Positions 1 to 9,235 of a stretch of 64,000 bases of DNA are shown in pieces. The notes beneath the pieces were generated by a model. The model was not told where the DNA came from and ran no database searches. It worked only from the letters and a program-made list of their open reading frames with translations. The DNA is taken from the NCBI RefSeq assembly GCF_000011345.1, contig NC_004113.1:186001-250000 (forward strand), read 5' to 3'. The translations under genes and the position numbers were made by a program. This stretch comes from Thermosynechococcus vestitus BP-1 (lineage in GTDB: Bacteria > Cyanobacteriota > Cyanobacteriia > Thermosynechococcales > Thermosynechococcaceae). Position 1 is the first letter of the stretch. The number at the start of each line of letters is the position of its first letter.

Positions 1-915
1 ACCATACCACTGGGCCTTGTATTCCAATTGCCGTACCAGTTCACCCCATCCAGCATCACTGATGGATCGAGCAAGCTGACGGTTCTTGACCATGTTTTTC
101 ACAGCCAACGACTCGATTACGATCGTTTGGTTTTCACGTATCAATCGAGTCGTCAACTGGTGCAAATGGTCTTTTCTGGAATCAGAGATTTTCTGGTGAA
201 TCTTGGCAACTTTCAACCGCGCCTTATCCCAATTGCGAGAGCCTTTTTGTTTGCGACTCAAAGACCGCTGCGCCTTACGGAGTCGTTTGTAGTAGCGGTT
301 AAAGTGCTTGGGGTTGGCAATCTTTTCCCCTGTACTCAGGGTAATGAGACTGCTCATCCCTACGTCCAAACCAACCGACGGGTCGACGGGCTGCAGTGTC
401 AAATCTCTGGGGTCATCAAACCTCAGACTGATGTACCACTGTCCAGCAGGGTTAAGCCTGATGGTCACGGTGGATGGTTCAACACCATCTGGAAGCCGTC
501 TCGACCAGCGAATATTCAGCGGTTCGTTGCACTTTGCCAAGAATACTTTTCCGTCTTTCCACCTAAAAGCAGACTTGGTGAATTCTGCGCTACCGCCATT
601 ACGTTTCTTTTTGAAGTTGGGATATTTCGCCCGACCTGCAAAAAAGTTAGTGAAAGCAGATTGCAGATGTCTCAATGCCTGCTGCAAGGGGACAGAGCTA
701 ACCTCATTCAAAAACTGGAGGTCATCTTGCTTCTTCCACTTAGTAAGCAAGGCAGAGGTTTGAACGTAGTCAAGTCTCTCTTTTCGTTCATACCAGGCTT
801 CTGTTCTGGCTGCCAGTGCTCGATTATAAACCAACCGAACACAGCCCAATGTTCTCCGAAGCAGGGATTCCTGCTCGGTCGTTGGGTAGAAGCGGTAACT
901 GAAAGCCTTTTCCAT
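1..915 (-). CDS. tnpB: RNA-guided endonuclease/transposon protein TnpB, N-terminal part
   Basis: The minus-strand frame is open from an ATG at 915 to the window edge and covers about 305 residues. It starts [16 protein letters not shown], the typical TnpB N-terminal helix-turn-helix region, and continues through the wedge domain into RuvC-I (LDVGMSSL, catalytic Asp) and RuvC-II (VIESLAV, catalytic Glu). The zinc finger and RuvC-III are off the window. Compared with the full copy at 16481-17653 only substitutions are seen. TnpB proteins are RNA-guided DNA nucleases that use an RNA from the element's right end. The frame looks functional as far as it can be read. Confidence 0.85.
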   Translation of the reverse strand, partial: MEKAFSYRFYPTTEQESLLRRTLGCVRLVYNRALAARTEAWYERKERLDYVQTSALLTKWKKQDDLQFLNEVSSVPLQQALRHLQSAFTNFFAGRAKYPNFKKKRNGGSAEFTKSAFRWKDGKVFLAKCNEPLNIRWSRRLPDGVEPSTVTIRLNPAGQWYISLRFDDPRDLTLQPVDPSVGLDVGMSSLITLSTGEKIANPKHFNRYYKRLRKAQRSLSRKQKGSRNWDKARLKVAKIHQKISDSRKDHLHQLTTRLIRENQTIVIESLAVKNMVKNRQLARSISDAGWGELVRQLEYKAQWYG

Positions 916-1018
916 GCCTATATTATATTTGTTATTTTGTAAGTAGCACAACTATACTTGGCAGTCATAGACTATCGCTCCTATCCCTCCCCTCCCTAAA
1001 GGAAGGGGTCTCTCGGAG
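1..1018 (-). mobile_element. TnpB-only IS200/IS605-type element, copy 1 (cut by window edge)
   Basis: This stretch is nearly identical, without indels, to 16739-17757; position 1 corresponds to 16739. The left end relative to tnpB lies at 1018, just before GTAA on the plus strand, which reads TTTAC on the element strand. That matches the TTAC-type target of IS608-like elements. A G/C-rich imperfect palindrome near 983-1010 is the expected subterminal hairpin. No tnpA is present, so mobility would need a TnpA supplied in trans. The right end lies outside the window. Confidence 0.85.
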
Positions 1019-1080
1019 GTAAAGATGAAATGGGTATAATCCATTGAGAACTATGGCGACGAGGGTAGGGAGGGTTAAAA

Positions 1081-1776
1081 ATTTCACAGTATTGCCAGTC
1101 TTTACTCATTACCGGTGTCGATACTGGTGTGGGCAAAACAATGATCACACGAGCACTGTGGTCCTATGCCCATCGCTATCGTCCCCAAGAACGCTGGGGC
1201 ATTCTCAAGCCCATGCAAAGTGGAACAGCGGTTGAAATTGGGGATGGGGATTACTACTGTCAAACCCTACCTCTGGAACAAACGCCCAGGGAGGTGTGCC
1301 CTCTGAGTTTTGCAGCCCCCCTTGCGCCTCCCATTGCAGCCCAATTGGAAAATCGCAGGATTGATTTAGCCCCCCTCTGGCAGACTTACCAGCAGCTTCA
1401 GGAGCGATTTGATTATCTTTTAGTTGAAGGCATTGGGGGTCTTGGATCGCCCATTACTTGGGAGTGGACGGTGGCGGATTTGGCAGCCGCTTGGAAGTTG
1501 CCCATTGTTTTAGTGGCAACGGTACGCCTGGGGGCGATCGCCCAAATTGTGGCCAATATTGCCCTTGCCCGGCAGTACCAGTTGGTCATTCGCGGTCTGA
1601 TTCTCAACTGTGTCAGCCCCTGTAGTGATGCCGAGATTGAACAGTGGACTCCGCCAGTATTTCTCAGCCGTTTTACCCAAGTGCCGGTGTTGGGGGTACT
1701 GCCCTATGGTCAACACTCCAATGAACAGTTGGCGGCAATGGTCGCTGAATGGCCACTGGATCTGCTTTGGCGCTGA
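1081..1776 (+). CDS. bioD: Dethiobiotin synthetase, start codon unclear
   Basis: BioD makes dethiobiotin from 7,8-diaminononanoate, CO2 and ATP in biotin synthesis. The reading frame contains the P-loop LLITGVDTGVGKT, KPMQSG and VEGIGGLGSP, all diagnostic of BioD. The start is odd. The first usual start codon, GTG at 1129, falls inside the P-loop and would remove it. The frame is open back to a stop at 1066 with no ATG, GTG or TTG before 1129. The best candidate is ATT at 1081, which has GGGAGG about 8 nt upstream (1068-1073). A single indel just upstream of the P-loop is the other explanation, because a different frame does have an ATG at 1053. A TATAAT at 1035-1040 lies just past the TnpB element end. 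Function is well supported; the start is not. Confidence 0.8.
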   Translation: MSQYCQSLLITGVDTGVGKTMITRALWSYAHRYRPQERWGILKPMQSGTAVEIGDGDYYCQTLPLEQTPREVCPLSFAAPLAPPIAAQLENRRIDLAPLWQTYQQLQERFDYLLVEGIGGLGSPITWEWTVADLAAAWKLPIVLVATVRLGAIAQIVANIALARQYQLVIRGLILNCVSPCSDAEIEQWTPPVFLSRFTQVPVLGVLPYGQHSNEQLAAMVAEWPLDLLWR

Positions 1777-1885
1777 GGACGGTTAGGCAGAAAATTATTT
1801 TGAGGTCGATCAAGGATCAATCAAGGATCATAATAAATAAAAGTGACTGAGATTTGATTGACACATTGATCGCTGCAACTGACCT

Positions 1886-2446
1886 ATGCTCAAGCTCTAT
1901 GGCGGCGCCAAATCCCGCGCCAGTATTGTCCGCTGGTATTTAGAAGAACTAGGCATTCCCTATGAGTTTGTGCTCATAGATCTCCAAGCCGGGGAACAAC
2001 ATCAACCTGAATTTCTCAAACTCAACCCTATGGGTAAAGTGCCCGTGATCGTCGATGGCGATGTGGTGCTTTGGGAATCAGGGGCGATTTTGCTCTATCT
2101 TGCCCAAGTTCACGGTGAATTACCCAAGGACGCGGCAGCCGCGGCCCAAGTTTATCAGTGGGTGCTGTTTGCCAACTCTACCCTGACCCAGGCAATGTTT
2201 CCTGCCGAAACGCGCGATCGCCAGCTTCCACCACTGCTCAAGGGCATTGAGACGGCTCTCATGGGGCAATCCTACATTCTGGGCAAGGACTTTTCGGTAG
2301 CCGATGTCGCCCTAGGGTCAATGCTGGCCTATCTCCAGATGCTCTTTCAGGTGGACTTGAGTCCCTATCCTGCCGTAGCGGATTATGTGGCCCGCTTGCA
2401 ACAACGACCTGCCTTTCAGAAGGGTTTAATGGGAGCGAGGGCATGA
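1886..2446 (+). CDS. Glutathione S-transferase family protein
   Basis: A 186-residue soluble protein. It has an N-terminal thioredoxin-fold half (MLKLYGGAKSRASIVRWYLEE, LNPMGKVPVIVDGD with the cis-Pro, then ESGAILLYLAQ, the glutathione-binding Glu-Ser) and a short all-helical C-terminal half containing SVADVALGSML. The Ser of SRAS is the likely glutathione-activating residue. GSTs conjugate glutathione to electrophiles or reduce peroxides; the substrate here cannot be told. It overlaps the next gene by 4 bp (ATGA), so 1886-4220 looks like one transcription unit. Confidence 0.88.
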   Translation: MLKLYGGAKSRASIVRWYLEELGIPYEFVLIDLQAGEQHQPEFLKLNPMGKVPVIVDGDVVLWESGAILLYLAQVHGELPKDAAAAAQVYQWVLFANSTLTQAMFPAETRDRQLPPLLKGIETALMGQSYILGKDFSVADVALGSMLAYLQMLFQVDLSPYPAVADYVARLQQRPAFQKGLMGARA

Positions 2447-2901
2447 ATGTCATCTTCCGTGAAGTGAATCCCTTTGATGTATGGATTTGGGTGGAATTTG
2501 CGGCACCGCCTTCGTCCGTGGAGCAGCAGTACCTGGAGGAAGTCTTTAACTCCTGGTTTTTCCTAGGGAAACTGGGGGGATTCAATGCTGAGAATCTCCA
2601 AGTCCAGGAAACGGGTTTAGACCTCAGTCACCTAGAGTACGATCGCGCCCAAGCCGAGAGTTCGCTGATGGCAGTGATGCACAATATGGGCGAGTTTGAG
2701 TACAACGATCGCTGGGCCCGCTGCTGGTTTGATTTGGGTACCAGTGATGCCTTGGCCTTGGATGTCTTAATCAATGCCCTCCACCAATTTAGTGAGGACT
2801 ATGTGCCCTTAAAAACCCTCGTAATTGGTGGTGACAATCCTGAGTGGCCGATCGCCACCAGTGAACAGCGGGAAATGATTGAACAATCAGCGTGGAACTA
2901 A
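2443..2901 (+). CDS. DUF3531 family protein
   Basis: A 152-residue acidic protein with no signal peptide or membrane segment. The pattern VNPFDVWIWVEF near the start and FNSWFFLGKLGGFNAENLQV is that of the DUF3531 family of cyanobacteria and plastids, of unknown function. The start ATG overlaps the end of the GST gene by 4 bp, and the stop overlaps the GTG start of rsmB by 10 bp, indicating translational coupling. Family assignment is by recall of the sequence pattern. Confidence 0.75.
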   Translation: MNVIFREVNPFDVWIWVEFAAPPSSVEQQYLEEVFNSWFFLGKLGGFNAENLQVQETGLDLSHLEYDRAQAESSLMAVMHNMGEFEYNDRWARCWFDLGTSDALALDVLINALHQFSEDYVPLKTLVIGGDNPEWPIATSEQREMIEQSAWN

Positions 2902-4220
2902 GTGCACGGCGTCTTGCCCTCGATACCCTAGAACGGGTAGCCAAGGGAGCCTATGCCGATGTGGCCCTGCATCAGGTCTTGCAGCGGTATGCCCTCCATG
3001 GGAGCGATCGCACCCTCGTGACTGAACTGGTCTATGGAACTATCCGCCAACAGCGCACCTTAGATACCCTAATTCAGGGGTTTTGTCGCCAACTGCCTCC
3101 CCTCCCTGTCCAGTTAGTCTTGCGTTTAGGCCTCTATCAACTGCGGTACCTGGATCGCATTCCTGCCCATGCCGCCGTCCACAGCAGCGTTGAACTGGTC
3201 AAACAGATTGGCTTAGAAGGCTTTGCCAAACTCGTGAATGGGGTCTTGCGCCGTTACAGCCGCTGCACCACCGATCCCCTTGAAGCTTTCATTGCCCACC
3301 TGCCCCTCGTCTCTCAACTGGGGTGTCGCTATAGCTTCCCCGATGAACTGATTGCCTCTTGGTTAGAACGTTTGCCTCTTCAGGAGTGCACTGCCCTCTG
3401 TCAGTGGTTCAATCAGCCGCCCCGCCTCGATTTGCGGCTCAATCCACTGCGAATAACGGCTGATCAACTCATCGCTGATTTTGAAACAGCAGGCTATGGG
3501 TTGCAACCAATTCCCCCTCTGCCCCAAGGACTGGTGCTATCCCACTGTGGGCAATCGATGCAGGAACTCCCCGGCTATGCTGCCGGTCACTGGTCGGTTC
3601 AGGATCGGGCAGCACAATGGGTGAGCCATCTATTAGATCCACAGCCTGGGGAGGTAGTCATTGATGCCTGTGCAGCACCCGGAGGGAAAACCACCCACAT
3701 TGCTGAGTTAATGGAAGATCAAGGCCGTGTCATTGCCTGCGATCGCTCCCCCCATCGCCTGCGGAAGTTAGCACAAAATCGCGATCGCCTCGGCCTAAAG
3801 AGCATTGAAATCCACATCCTAGATAGTGCAGCGGCAGGGGACTTTGCAGCAGTGGGCGATCGGGTCCTTTTAGACGCCCCCTGCTCGGGAACAGGAACCC
3901 TGCACCGCCATGCCGACGCCCGCTGGCGACCCCTGAAGAGGCGATTAGGTGAACTCTTGCCCCTGCAAGCCCAACTCTTGGCCACCGTTTCCCAGTGGGT
4001 CAAACCCTACGGCTTACTCGTTTATGCCACCTGTAGCTTGGAACCGGCAGAAAATGAGGCCCAGATTCAGCAGTTTCTGGCTCACCATCCCCAGTGGCAC
4101 ATTGAGCCGCCACCCCCAAACTTTCCCCTAAAAGCAGCGCCGGAGGGTTGGATCACCGTATGGCCGCAGCAGCAGGATATGGATGGTTTTTTCATGGTGC
4201 GGTTGCGACGCGATAGCTAA
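2892..4220 (+). CDS. rsmB: 16S rRNA (cytosine-967-C5)-methyltransferase RsmB
   Basis: RsmB uses S-adenosylmethionine to methylate C967 of 16S rRNA. The 442-residue product has an N-terminal NusB-like RNA-binding domain (about 1-140) and a C-terminal Rossmann methyltransferase domain. Visible motifs are the SAM loop DACAAPGGKTTHIAEL, the Asp-Ala-Pro-Cys motif DAPCSGTGTLHRHADARW, and YATCSLEPAENE with the catalytic cysteine. The GTG start at 2892 is used because it keeps the NusB helix intact and overlaps the previous stop. Full length for the family. Confidence 0.93.
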   Translation: MELSARRLALDTLERVAKGAYADVALHQVLQRYALHGSDRTLVTELVYGTIRQQRTLDTLIQGFCRQLPPLPVQLVLRLGLYQLRYLDRIPAHAAVHSSVELVKQIGLEGFAKLVNGVLRRYSRCTTDPLEAFIAHLPLVSQLGCRYSFPDELIASWLERLPLQECTALCQWFNQPPRLDLRLNPLRITADQLIADFETAGYGLQPIPPLPQGLVLSHCGQSMQELPGYAAGHWSVQDRAAQWVSHLLDPQPGEVVIDACAAPGGKTTHIAELMEDQGRVIACDRSPHRLRKLAQNRDRLGLKSIEIHILDSAAAGDFAAVGDRVLLDAPCSGTGTLHRHADARWRPLKRRLGELLPLQAQLLATVSQWVKPYGLLVYATCSLEPAENEAQIQQFLAHHPQWHIEPPPPNFPLKAAPEGWITVWPQQQDMDGFFMVRLRRDS

Positions 4221-5043
4221 ACCCCAAAGCCACCAGAATTAAAATCCCTACCCCCATCAGGCCGGCGATCGGGTTACCGTTAATGCCTGTTAGCCACTCT
4301 GGTGCCACACCAGTGTAGGTCACCAATTGGCCCACATTGACACCAAAATAAGCCCAGACCAAGCCACCGTGAAGTCCCATGGGAAAGCCTAAACGGCCAG
4401 CAAAGACCCATTTACTCAAACTCAGAATCCAACCCAACAGTGCCAGGCCAAAAAACTGCGGCCATGTCGCTAAAATCACCTCTAAGGGATGCAGATAGTG
4501 CAACGCCGCAAAAATCAGGCCATTGAGCAAGAGAGCAAACCACGGTTGGTACTCTAGCTCTAGTTCCTGCAACAGCCAGCCACGAAACAACAATTCCTCA
4601 GCAAAACCTACAGCAACACCGGTGAGGACGCCATCCAGCAAGACCAGACCAAAGCGATCCGACAGCCCCTGCCAGCTCACCCAACCCAAAAGCCCCTCGA
4701 TGGCAAATAGCAGGGCAACCAAAAACACACCCGCTAGCCACCCTAGCAGAGCATCCCGCCCAAAGTTCCAACCGCCCTTCAGTCCATAAAACATAAAGGG
4801 CGATCGCTGGTGGTGTACCCGCTGCCCCCAGACTCGCAGTAAGAGCATAAAAATGAGGTACAACAGCCCCATATTGACAAAGCTAGCTGCTCCCCCTTCT
4901 CCCCAGAAAAAATAGATACTTAGGCCAAGGGGCAACCACAGCAGTAGTAGGGTCAGGGCAAAACTAAAAACCCGAATCCAAAAGGGGCGGCGGATCATTT
5001 GCCGCCAAAACTGGGAAAACAGTGGCTTACTCCGTGGGTTCAA
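4192..5043 (-). CDS. CPBP family intramembrane metalloprotease
   Basis: A polytopic membrane protein of about 283 residues with many hydrophobic segments. It carries the CPBP (Abi) signature EELLFRGWLLQE, giving the EExxxR motif, followed by a membrane helix with AALHYLHP that supplies the metal-binding His. These are membrane-embedded glutamic-type or metal proteases related to Rce1; the substrate is unknown. The start shown is TTG at 5043, overlapping the clpS stop by 17 bp; ATG at 4998 is a reasonable alternative. The 3' end overlaps rsmB convergently by 29 bp. Confidence 0.85.
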   Translation of the reverse strand: MNPRSKPLFSQFWRQMIRRPFWIRVFSFALTLLLLWLPLGLSIYFFWGEGGAASFVNMGLLYLIFMLLLRVWGQRVHHQRSPFMFYGLKGGWNFGRDALLGWLAGVFLVALLFAIEGLLGWVSWQGLSDRFGLVLLDGVLTGVAVGFAEELLFRGWLLQELELEYQPWFALLLNGLIFAALHYLHPLEVILATWPQFFGLALLGWILSLSKWVFAGRLGFPMGLHGGLVWAYFGVNVGQLVTYTGVAPEWLTGINGNPIAGLMGVGILILVALGFSYRVATAP

Positions 5044-5308
5044 TGGTACTTGTTAGCCCTGCCATTTTCAGGCCTTCACAGTAAAACTCAGCGTGCTCAA
5101 GGGCACAGGTAATCACTAGGGCAACCCCCGTCAAGTGTGCCTCCATCATAATATCCACAGCCTGGGGTTGGGTGAGGCTTGGTACTGTCTTGAGCAATAC
5201 CTCCACCACATACTCCATAGAGTTGACATTGTCATTGTGAAGGAGCACCCGATAACGGGGAGCCAACTTGCGAACGGTTGCTGGTTTTTCAATGGTTTGC
5301 ACTGACAT
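5027..5308 (-). CDS. clpS: ATP-dependent Clp protease adaptor ClpS
   Basis: ClpS binds N-degron substrates and delivers them to the ClpAP/ClpCP protease. The product, about 93 residues from MSVQTIEK, contains PRYRVLLHNDNVNSMEYVVEVL, the conserved binding pocket with Asn-Asp, followed by the C-terminal helices around AHLTGVALVITCALEHAEFY. An in-frame ATG at 5326 is 6 codons upstream; the start at 5308 matches the family better. It precedes the CPBP protease gene on the same strand with a short overlap. Confidence 0.92.
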   Translation of the reverse strand: MSVQTIEKPATVRKLAPRYRVLLHNDNVNSMEYVVEVLLKTVPSLTQPQAVDIMMEAHLTGVALVITCALEHAEFYCEGLKMAGLTSTIEPTE

Positions 5309-5384
5309 TGTTGGCCATGCCTCCATTCAGTGGACATCCAGGGTAAGACATTTAGTAAATACGCTTAAGATTTTAGCAAACCCA

Positions 5385-6905
5385 TCAAACCTGACCACCC
5401 GCCGATTCAGGACGTAACAGCGGGAAAGCAATCACATCACGAATACTTGGCGAGTCCGTTAGCAGCATGACCAAGCGGTCAATGCCAATTCCTAGACCTC
5501 CTGTGGGTGGCATTCCATGTTCTAAGGCGGTGAGAAAATCTTCATCAACACTATGGGCTGCCAAATCCCCAGCCGCTTTGCGCCGCGCTTGTTCCTCCAA
5601 GCGCTGCCGTTGATCCAAAGGATCCGTTAACTCCGAAAAACTATTGGCATGCTCGCGGCCGACGATAAATAATTCAAATCGCTCCACCAGTCCCGGTTGA
5701 CTGCGGTGGGGCTTGGCCAAGGGAGAAATCTCCACAGGGTAGTCGAGAACAAAGGTGGGCTGAATCAATGTAGGTTCAACGATTTGCTCAAACACTTCAT
5801 TGAGCACTCGGCCAATCGTGTCACAGGTGTCTAAGTCTTTTACTCCTACCTTTTGAGCGGCTATTTTAGCCGCGGTCAGATCCCCCAATTGGCGAAAGTC
5901 AATTCCAGTAGCTGCCAACACCGCATCGTGCATTGTCACCCGTCGCCATGGGGGTGTCAGATCAATTGTTTCCCCTTGATAGGTGATTTTGAGGGTGCCC
6001 AACACCTCCATCGCCCCTGTGGTAATAATCGCCTCCGTCAGCGTCATCATATCGTTATAGTCGGCGTAGGCCTGATAGACCTCAATGGACGTAAATTCAG
6101 GGTTGTGCTTGGTTGAGATGCCCTCATTGCGAAAGATGCGCCCCAGTTCATACACCTTCTCAAACCCACCGACAATGAGGCGCTTCAGGTGGAGTTCGGT
6201 GGCAATGCGCAAATAAAGCTGCATCTCCAAGGTGTTGTGGTAGGTAATAAAAGGACGTGCCTCGGCACCCCCAGCTTCCACCTGGAGAACAGGTGTTTCA
6301 ATTTCAATAAAGCCCTGCTCATTGAGGTAGCGGCGAATGGCGGCGGTGATCAGTGCTCGCTTGCGGAATGTGTCACGCACTTGGGGGTTGACGATGAGAT
6401 CCACATAGCGCTGACGATAGCGCTTTTCCACATCTGTGAGGCCGTGCCATTTGTCCGGTAGGGGCAACAATGATTTTGTCAGCATGGTGTAGGATTCCAC
6501 CACAACCGACAGTTCGCCCTTCTCAGTGCGCTTGAGGGTGCCCACCGCACCAAGGATATCGCCGACATCAGTAAGGTGTTTCAAATCAGCAAAGGCGGCT
6601 TCCCCCATGGTTTGGCTAATGGTTTGCTTATCGAGGTAAAGCTGAATCGTGCCGCTGTCATCCTGAAGCGTAAAAAAGGCCAGCTTGCCAAAGATGCGCC
6701 GCGCCATAATGCGACCGGCCACACTCACGCGATCGCCCACCGCTTCGCCAGCGGCCAAGTGGGCATATTTGTCTTGCAGCAATGCTGCAGTATGGGTGCG
6801 CTCCCAACGATAGGCATAGGGGCTCATTCCCTGTGCTTGCAATGTTTTTGCTTTCTCAATCCGTGTGGCCCGAATTTCGGCTCCCGTTGCCCCCACGTCA
6901 GCCAT
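5385..6905 (-). CDS. lysS: Lysyl-tRNA synthetase (class II)
   Basis: Charges tRNA-Lys with lysine. The N-terminal OB-fold anticodon-binding domain ([21 protein letters not shown]) is followed by the class II catalytic core with motif 2 ([20 protein letters not shown]) and motif 3 ([14 protein letters not shown]). Length about 506 residues is typical. The start at 6905 ([19 protein letters not shown]) is preferred to the ATG 9 codons upstream because it fits family N-termini and has a GGGAGA about 12 nt upstream. Confidence 0.96.
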   Translation of the reverse strand: MADVGATGAEIRATRIEKAKTLQAQGMSPYAYRWERTHTAALLQDKYAHLAAGEAVGDRVSVAGRIMARRIFGKLAFFTLQDDSGTIQLYLDKQTISQTMGEAAFADLKHLTDVGDILGAVGTLKRTEKGELSVVVESYTMLTKSLLPLPDKWHGLTDVEKRYRQRYVDLIVNPQVRDTFRKRALITAAIRRYLNEQGFIEIETPVLQVEAGGAEARPFITYHNTLEMQLYLRIATELHLKRLIVGGFEKVYELGRIFRNEGISTKHNPEFTSIEVYQAYADYNDMMTLTEAIITTGAMEVLGTLKITYQGETIDLTPPWRRVTMHDAVLAATGIDFRQLGDLTAAKIAAQKVGVKDLDTCDTIGRVLNEVFEQIVEPTLIQPTFVLDYPVEISPLAKPHRSQPGLVERFELFIVGREHANSFSELTDPLDQRQRLEEQARRKAAGDLAAHSVDEDFLTALEHGMPPTGGLGIGIDRLVMLLTDSPSIRDVIAFPLLRPESAGGQV

Positions 6906-6997
6906 ATTGGTAGAAAGTCTCCCGATTAGCAAACCTTAACCTTCTTATTGTACGCTCTGGAATCGGTAGCAACACTGCAAAAGGGGAATCGAGTACA

Positions 6998-9235
6998 GTG
7001 GAAGCTAGTGTGACCAATAAACAAGAACAGACGGCCATGCCCTCTGCGAAGTCCCCTCGCCGTAAAGCACCCGAACCTATTGATCTGGATAATCCGCAAT
7101 ACTACTTCAATCGCTCTTTAAGCTGGCTGGAATTTAATAAGCGGGTACTCCACGAAGCCTATGACCCCCGCACACCGCTACTAGAGCGGCTCAAATTTAT
7201 GGCCATTTTCAGTTCCAACTTGGATGAATTTTTCATGGTGCGTGTGGCTGGTTTGAAGCAGCAAGTGGAAAGTGGCATTCTCCAAGTAGGAGCCGATGGT
7301 ATGCCTCCAGCGGAGCAATTACAGGCAGTGCGGCAATATCTCTTACCGATTGTTACGGAGCAACACCGCTATTTCGATCAAGAACTGCGTGCCCTCTTGG
7401 CCAAGGAGTCTATTTTTCTCACTCGCTTTAATGAGTTGACCCCCGAGCAGCAGGCCTACCTCAACGACTACTTCCAGGCCCAAGTGTTCCCTGTGCTTAC
7501 CCCTTTAGCCGTTGATCCGGCGCACCCTTTCCCCTATATTTCTAGTCTCAGCCTTAACCTTGCTGTGCTGATTCGTGATCCAGAATCTGGCCAAGAGCGA
7601 CTGGCACGGGTGAAGGTACCGAATCAGTTTCCACGCTTTGTTGCCCTTCCCCAGCACTTGCACTCGCCCCAAGGTGTTCATTGGCTGGGCGTTCCCCTCG
7701 AAGAAATTATTGCCCACAACCTCAGTGCCCTCTTTCCGGGGATGGAGATTGAGGCCTACTTTGCCTTTCGCATTACCCGCAGTGCCGACCTCGAACTAGA
7801 AACGGACAAGGCCGATGATTTACTGATTGCCATTGAACAGGAAATTCGTAAACGGCGCTTTGGCTCTGTAGTGCGGCTGGAGGTGCAGCGGGGCATTCCA
7901 CCGCTTCTGAGGCAAACCCTAATGGAAGAGATGGATCTCGAGGAGATCGATGTCTATGAACTCGAGGGTCTGTTGTGCTTGAATGATTTATTTGCCTTTA
8001 TGGGATTGCCCTTGCCCCAGTTCAAGGATCCCGAGTGGCAACCCCAAGTTCCCCCCAGTTTCCAACGGGTAGAGGAACGGGAGTCCATGTTTGACACCAG
8101 CAGTGAAATTACCACCCTTGGCACCGACTATTGGGAAGCTGTTGCCAACGAACTCTTTAGTCTCATTCGCGAAGGGGATATTATCGTTCATCACCCCTAC
8201 CATTCCTTTGCGGCAACGGTACAGCGCTTTATTACTTTGGCGGCCCATGATCCCCAGGTGCTGGCCATTAAGATAACCCTCTATCGCACTTCTGGTGACT
8301 CGCCGATTGTCAGTGCCCTGATTAAAGCTGCCGAGAATGGCAAACAGGTGGCGGTTTTGGTGGAACTGAAGGCGCGCTTTGATGAGGAAAATAATATCCT
8401 CTGGGCACGGAAGCTGGAGAAAGTGGGTGTCCATGTGGTCTATGGCGTACCGGGTCTGAAGACCCACACCAAAACAGTTCTGGTGGTGCGCCAAGAGGCG
8501 GGGCAAATTCGCCGCTATGTCCACATTGGCACTGGCAATTACAATCCCAAAACTGCTAGCCTCTATGAGGATTTGGGGCTATTTTCCTGCCGTGAGGAAT
8601 TGGGAGCAGATCTCTCGGAACTCTTTAATGTGCTCACGGGCTATGCCCGCCAGCGGGATTATCGCAAGCTTCTTGTTGCCCCAGTCACGATGCGCGATCG
8701 CACCCTTCAGTTGATTTACCGCGAGATTGAACACGCCCGCAATGGTCAGCCGGCGCGGATTATTGCCAAGATGAATGCGATTACAGACACGCAGGTGATT
8801 CGCGCCCTCTATGAGGCGTCCCAAGCAGGGGTGGACATTGATTTGATTATTCGCGGTATGTGCTGTCTACGCCCCGGCGTACCGGGCGTGAGCGATCGCA
8901 TTCGGGTGATTAGTATCATTGGCCGCTTTTTAGAGCACTCCCGGATTTTCTACTTTGGCAACAATGGGGACCCAGAGTATTACATCGGCAGTGCCGACTG
9001 GCGATCGCGCAACCTAGACCGCCGCGTTGAAGCCATTACCCCCATTGAAGATCCAGCGATTCAACTGGAACTCAAAGAACGACTGGAAATTATGTTGGCA
9101 GACAATCGCCAAGCCTGGGAACTGCAACCCGATGGCACCTACCGCCAACGGCAGCCAGCACCTGGAGAAGCCGAGCGCGGTACCCACAGTGTTTTAATGG
9201 CTCGCACCCTCAAGGACGTTCAAGGGAGTCACTAG
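6998..9235 (+). CDS. ppk: Polyphosphate kinase 1
   Basis: PPK1 reversibly polymerises the gamma-phosphate of ATP into polyphosphate. The 745-residue product has the N-terminal domain (YFNRSLSWLEFNKRVLHEA), the head domain, and two phospholipase D-like catalytic domains with GLKTHTKTVLVVR, carrying the autophosphorylated-His region, and YVHIGTGNYNPKTASLYEDLG. The GTG at 6998 gives the longest form; ATG at 7037 (MPSAKSPRRKA) is an equally good start. The 3' end overlaps the convergent ABC transporter gene by 26 bp. Confidence 0.95.
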   Translation: MEASVTNKQEQTAMPSAKSPRRKAPEPIDLDNPQYYFNRSLSWLEFNKRVLHEAYDPRTPLLERLKFMAIFSSNLDEFFMVRVAGLKQQVESGILQVGADGMPPAEQLQAVRQYLLPIVTEQHRYFDQELRALLAKESIFLTRFNELTPEQQAYLNDYFQAQVFPVLTPLAVDPAHPFPYISSLSLNLAVLIRDPESGQERLARVKVPNQFPRFVALPQHLHSPQGVHWLGVPLEEIIAHNLSALFPGMEIEAYFAFRITRSADLELETDKADDLLIAIEQEIRKRRFGSVVRLEVQRGIPPLLRQTLMEEMDLEEIDVYELEGLLCLNDLFAFMGLPLPQFKDPEWQPQVPPSFQRVEERESMFDTSSEITTLGTDYWEAVANELFSLIREGDIIVHHPYHSFAATVQRFITLAAHDPQVLAIKITLYRTSGDSPIVSALIKAAENGKQVAVLVELKARFDEENNILWARKLEKVGVHVVYGVPGLKTHTKTVLVVRQEAGQIRRYVHIGTGNYNPKTASLYEDLGLFSCREELGADLSELFNVLTGYARQRDYRKLLVAPVTMRDRTLQLIYREIEHARNGQPARIIAKMNAITDTQVIRALYEASQAGVDIDLIIRGMCCLRPGVPGVSDRIRVISIIGRFLEHSRIFYFGNNGDPEYYIGSADWRSRNLDRRVEAITPIEDPAIQLELKERLEIMLADNRQAWELQPDGTYRQRQPAPGEAERGTHSVLMARTLKDVQGSH

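Noticed and set aside
28-942. Long plus-strand frame (304 codons), with a twin at 16487-17761
   Set aside because: It is the antisense of tnpB; the minus strand carries all TnpB motifs. The pair is conserved only because the elements are near-identical.
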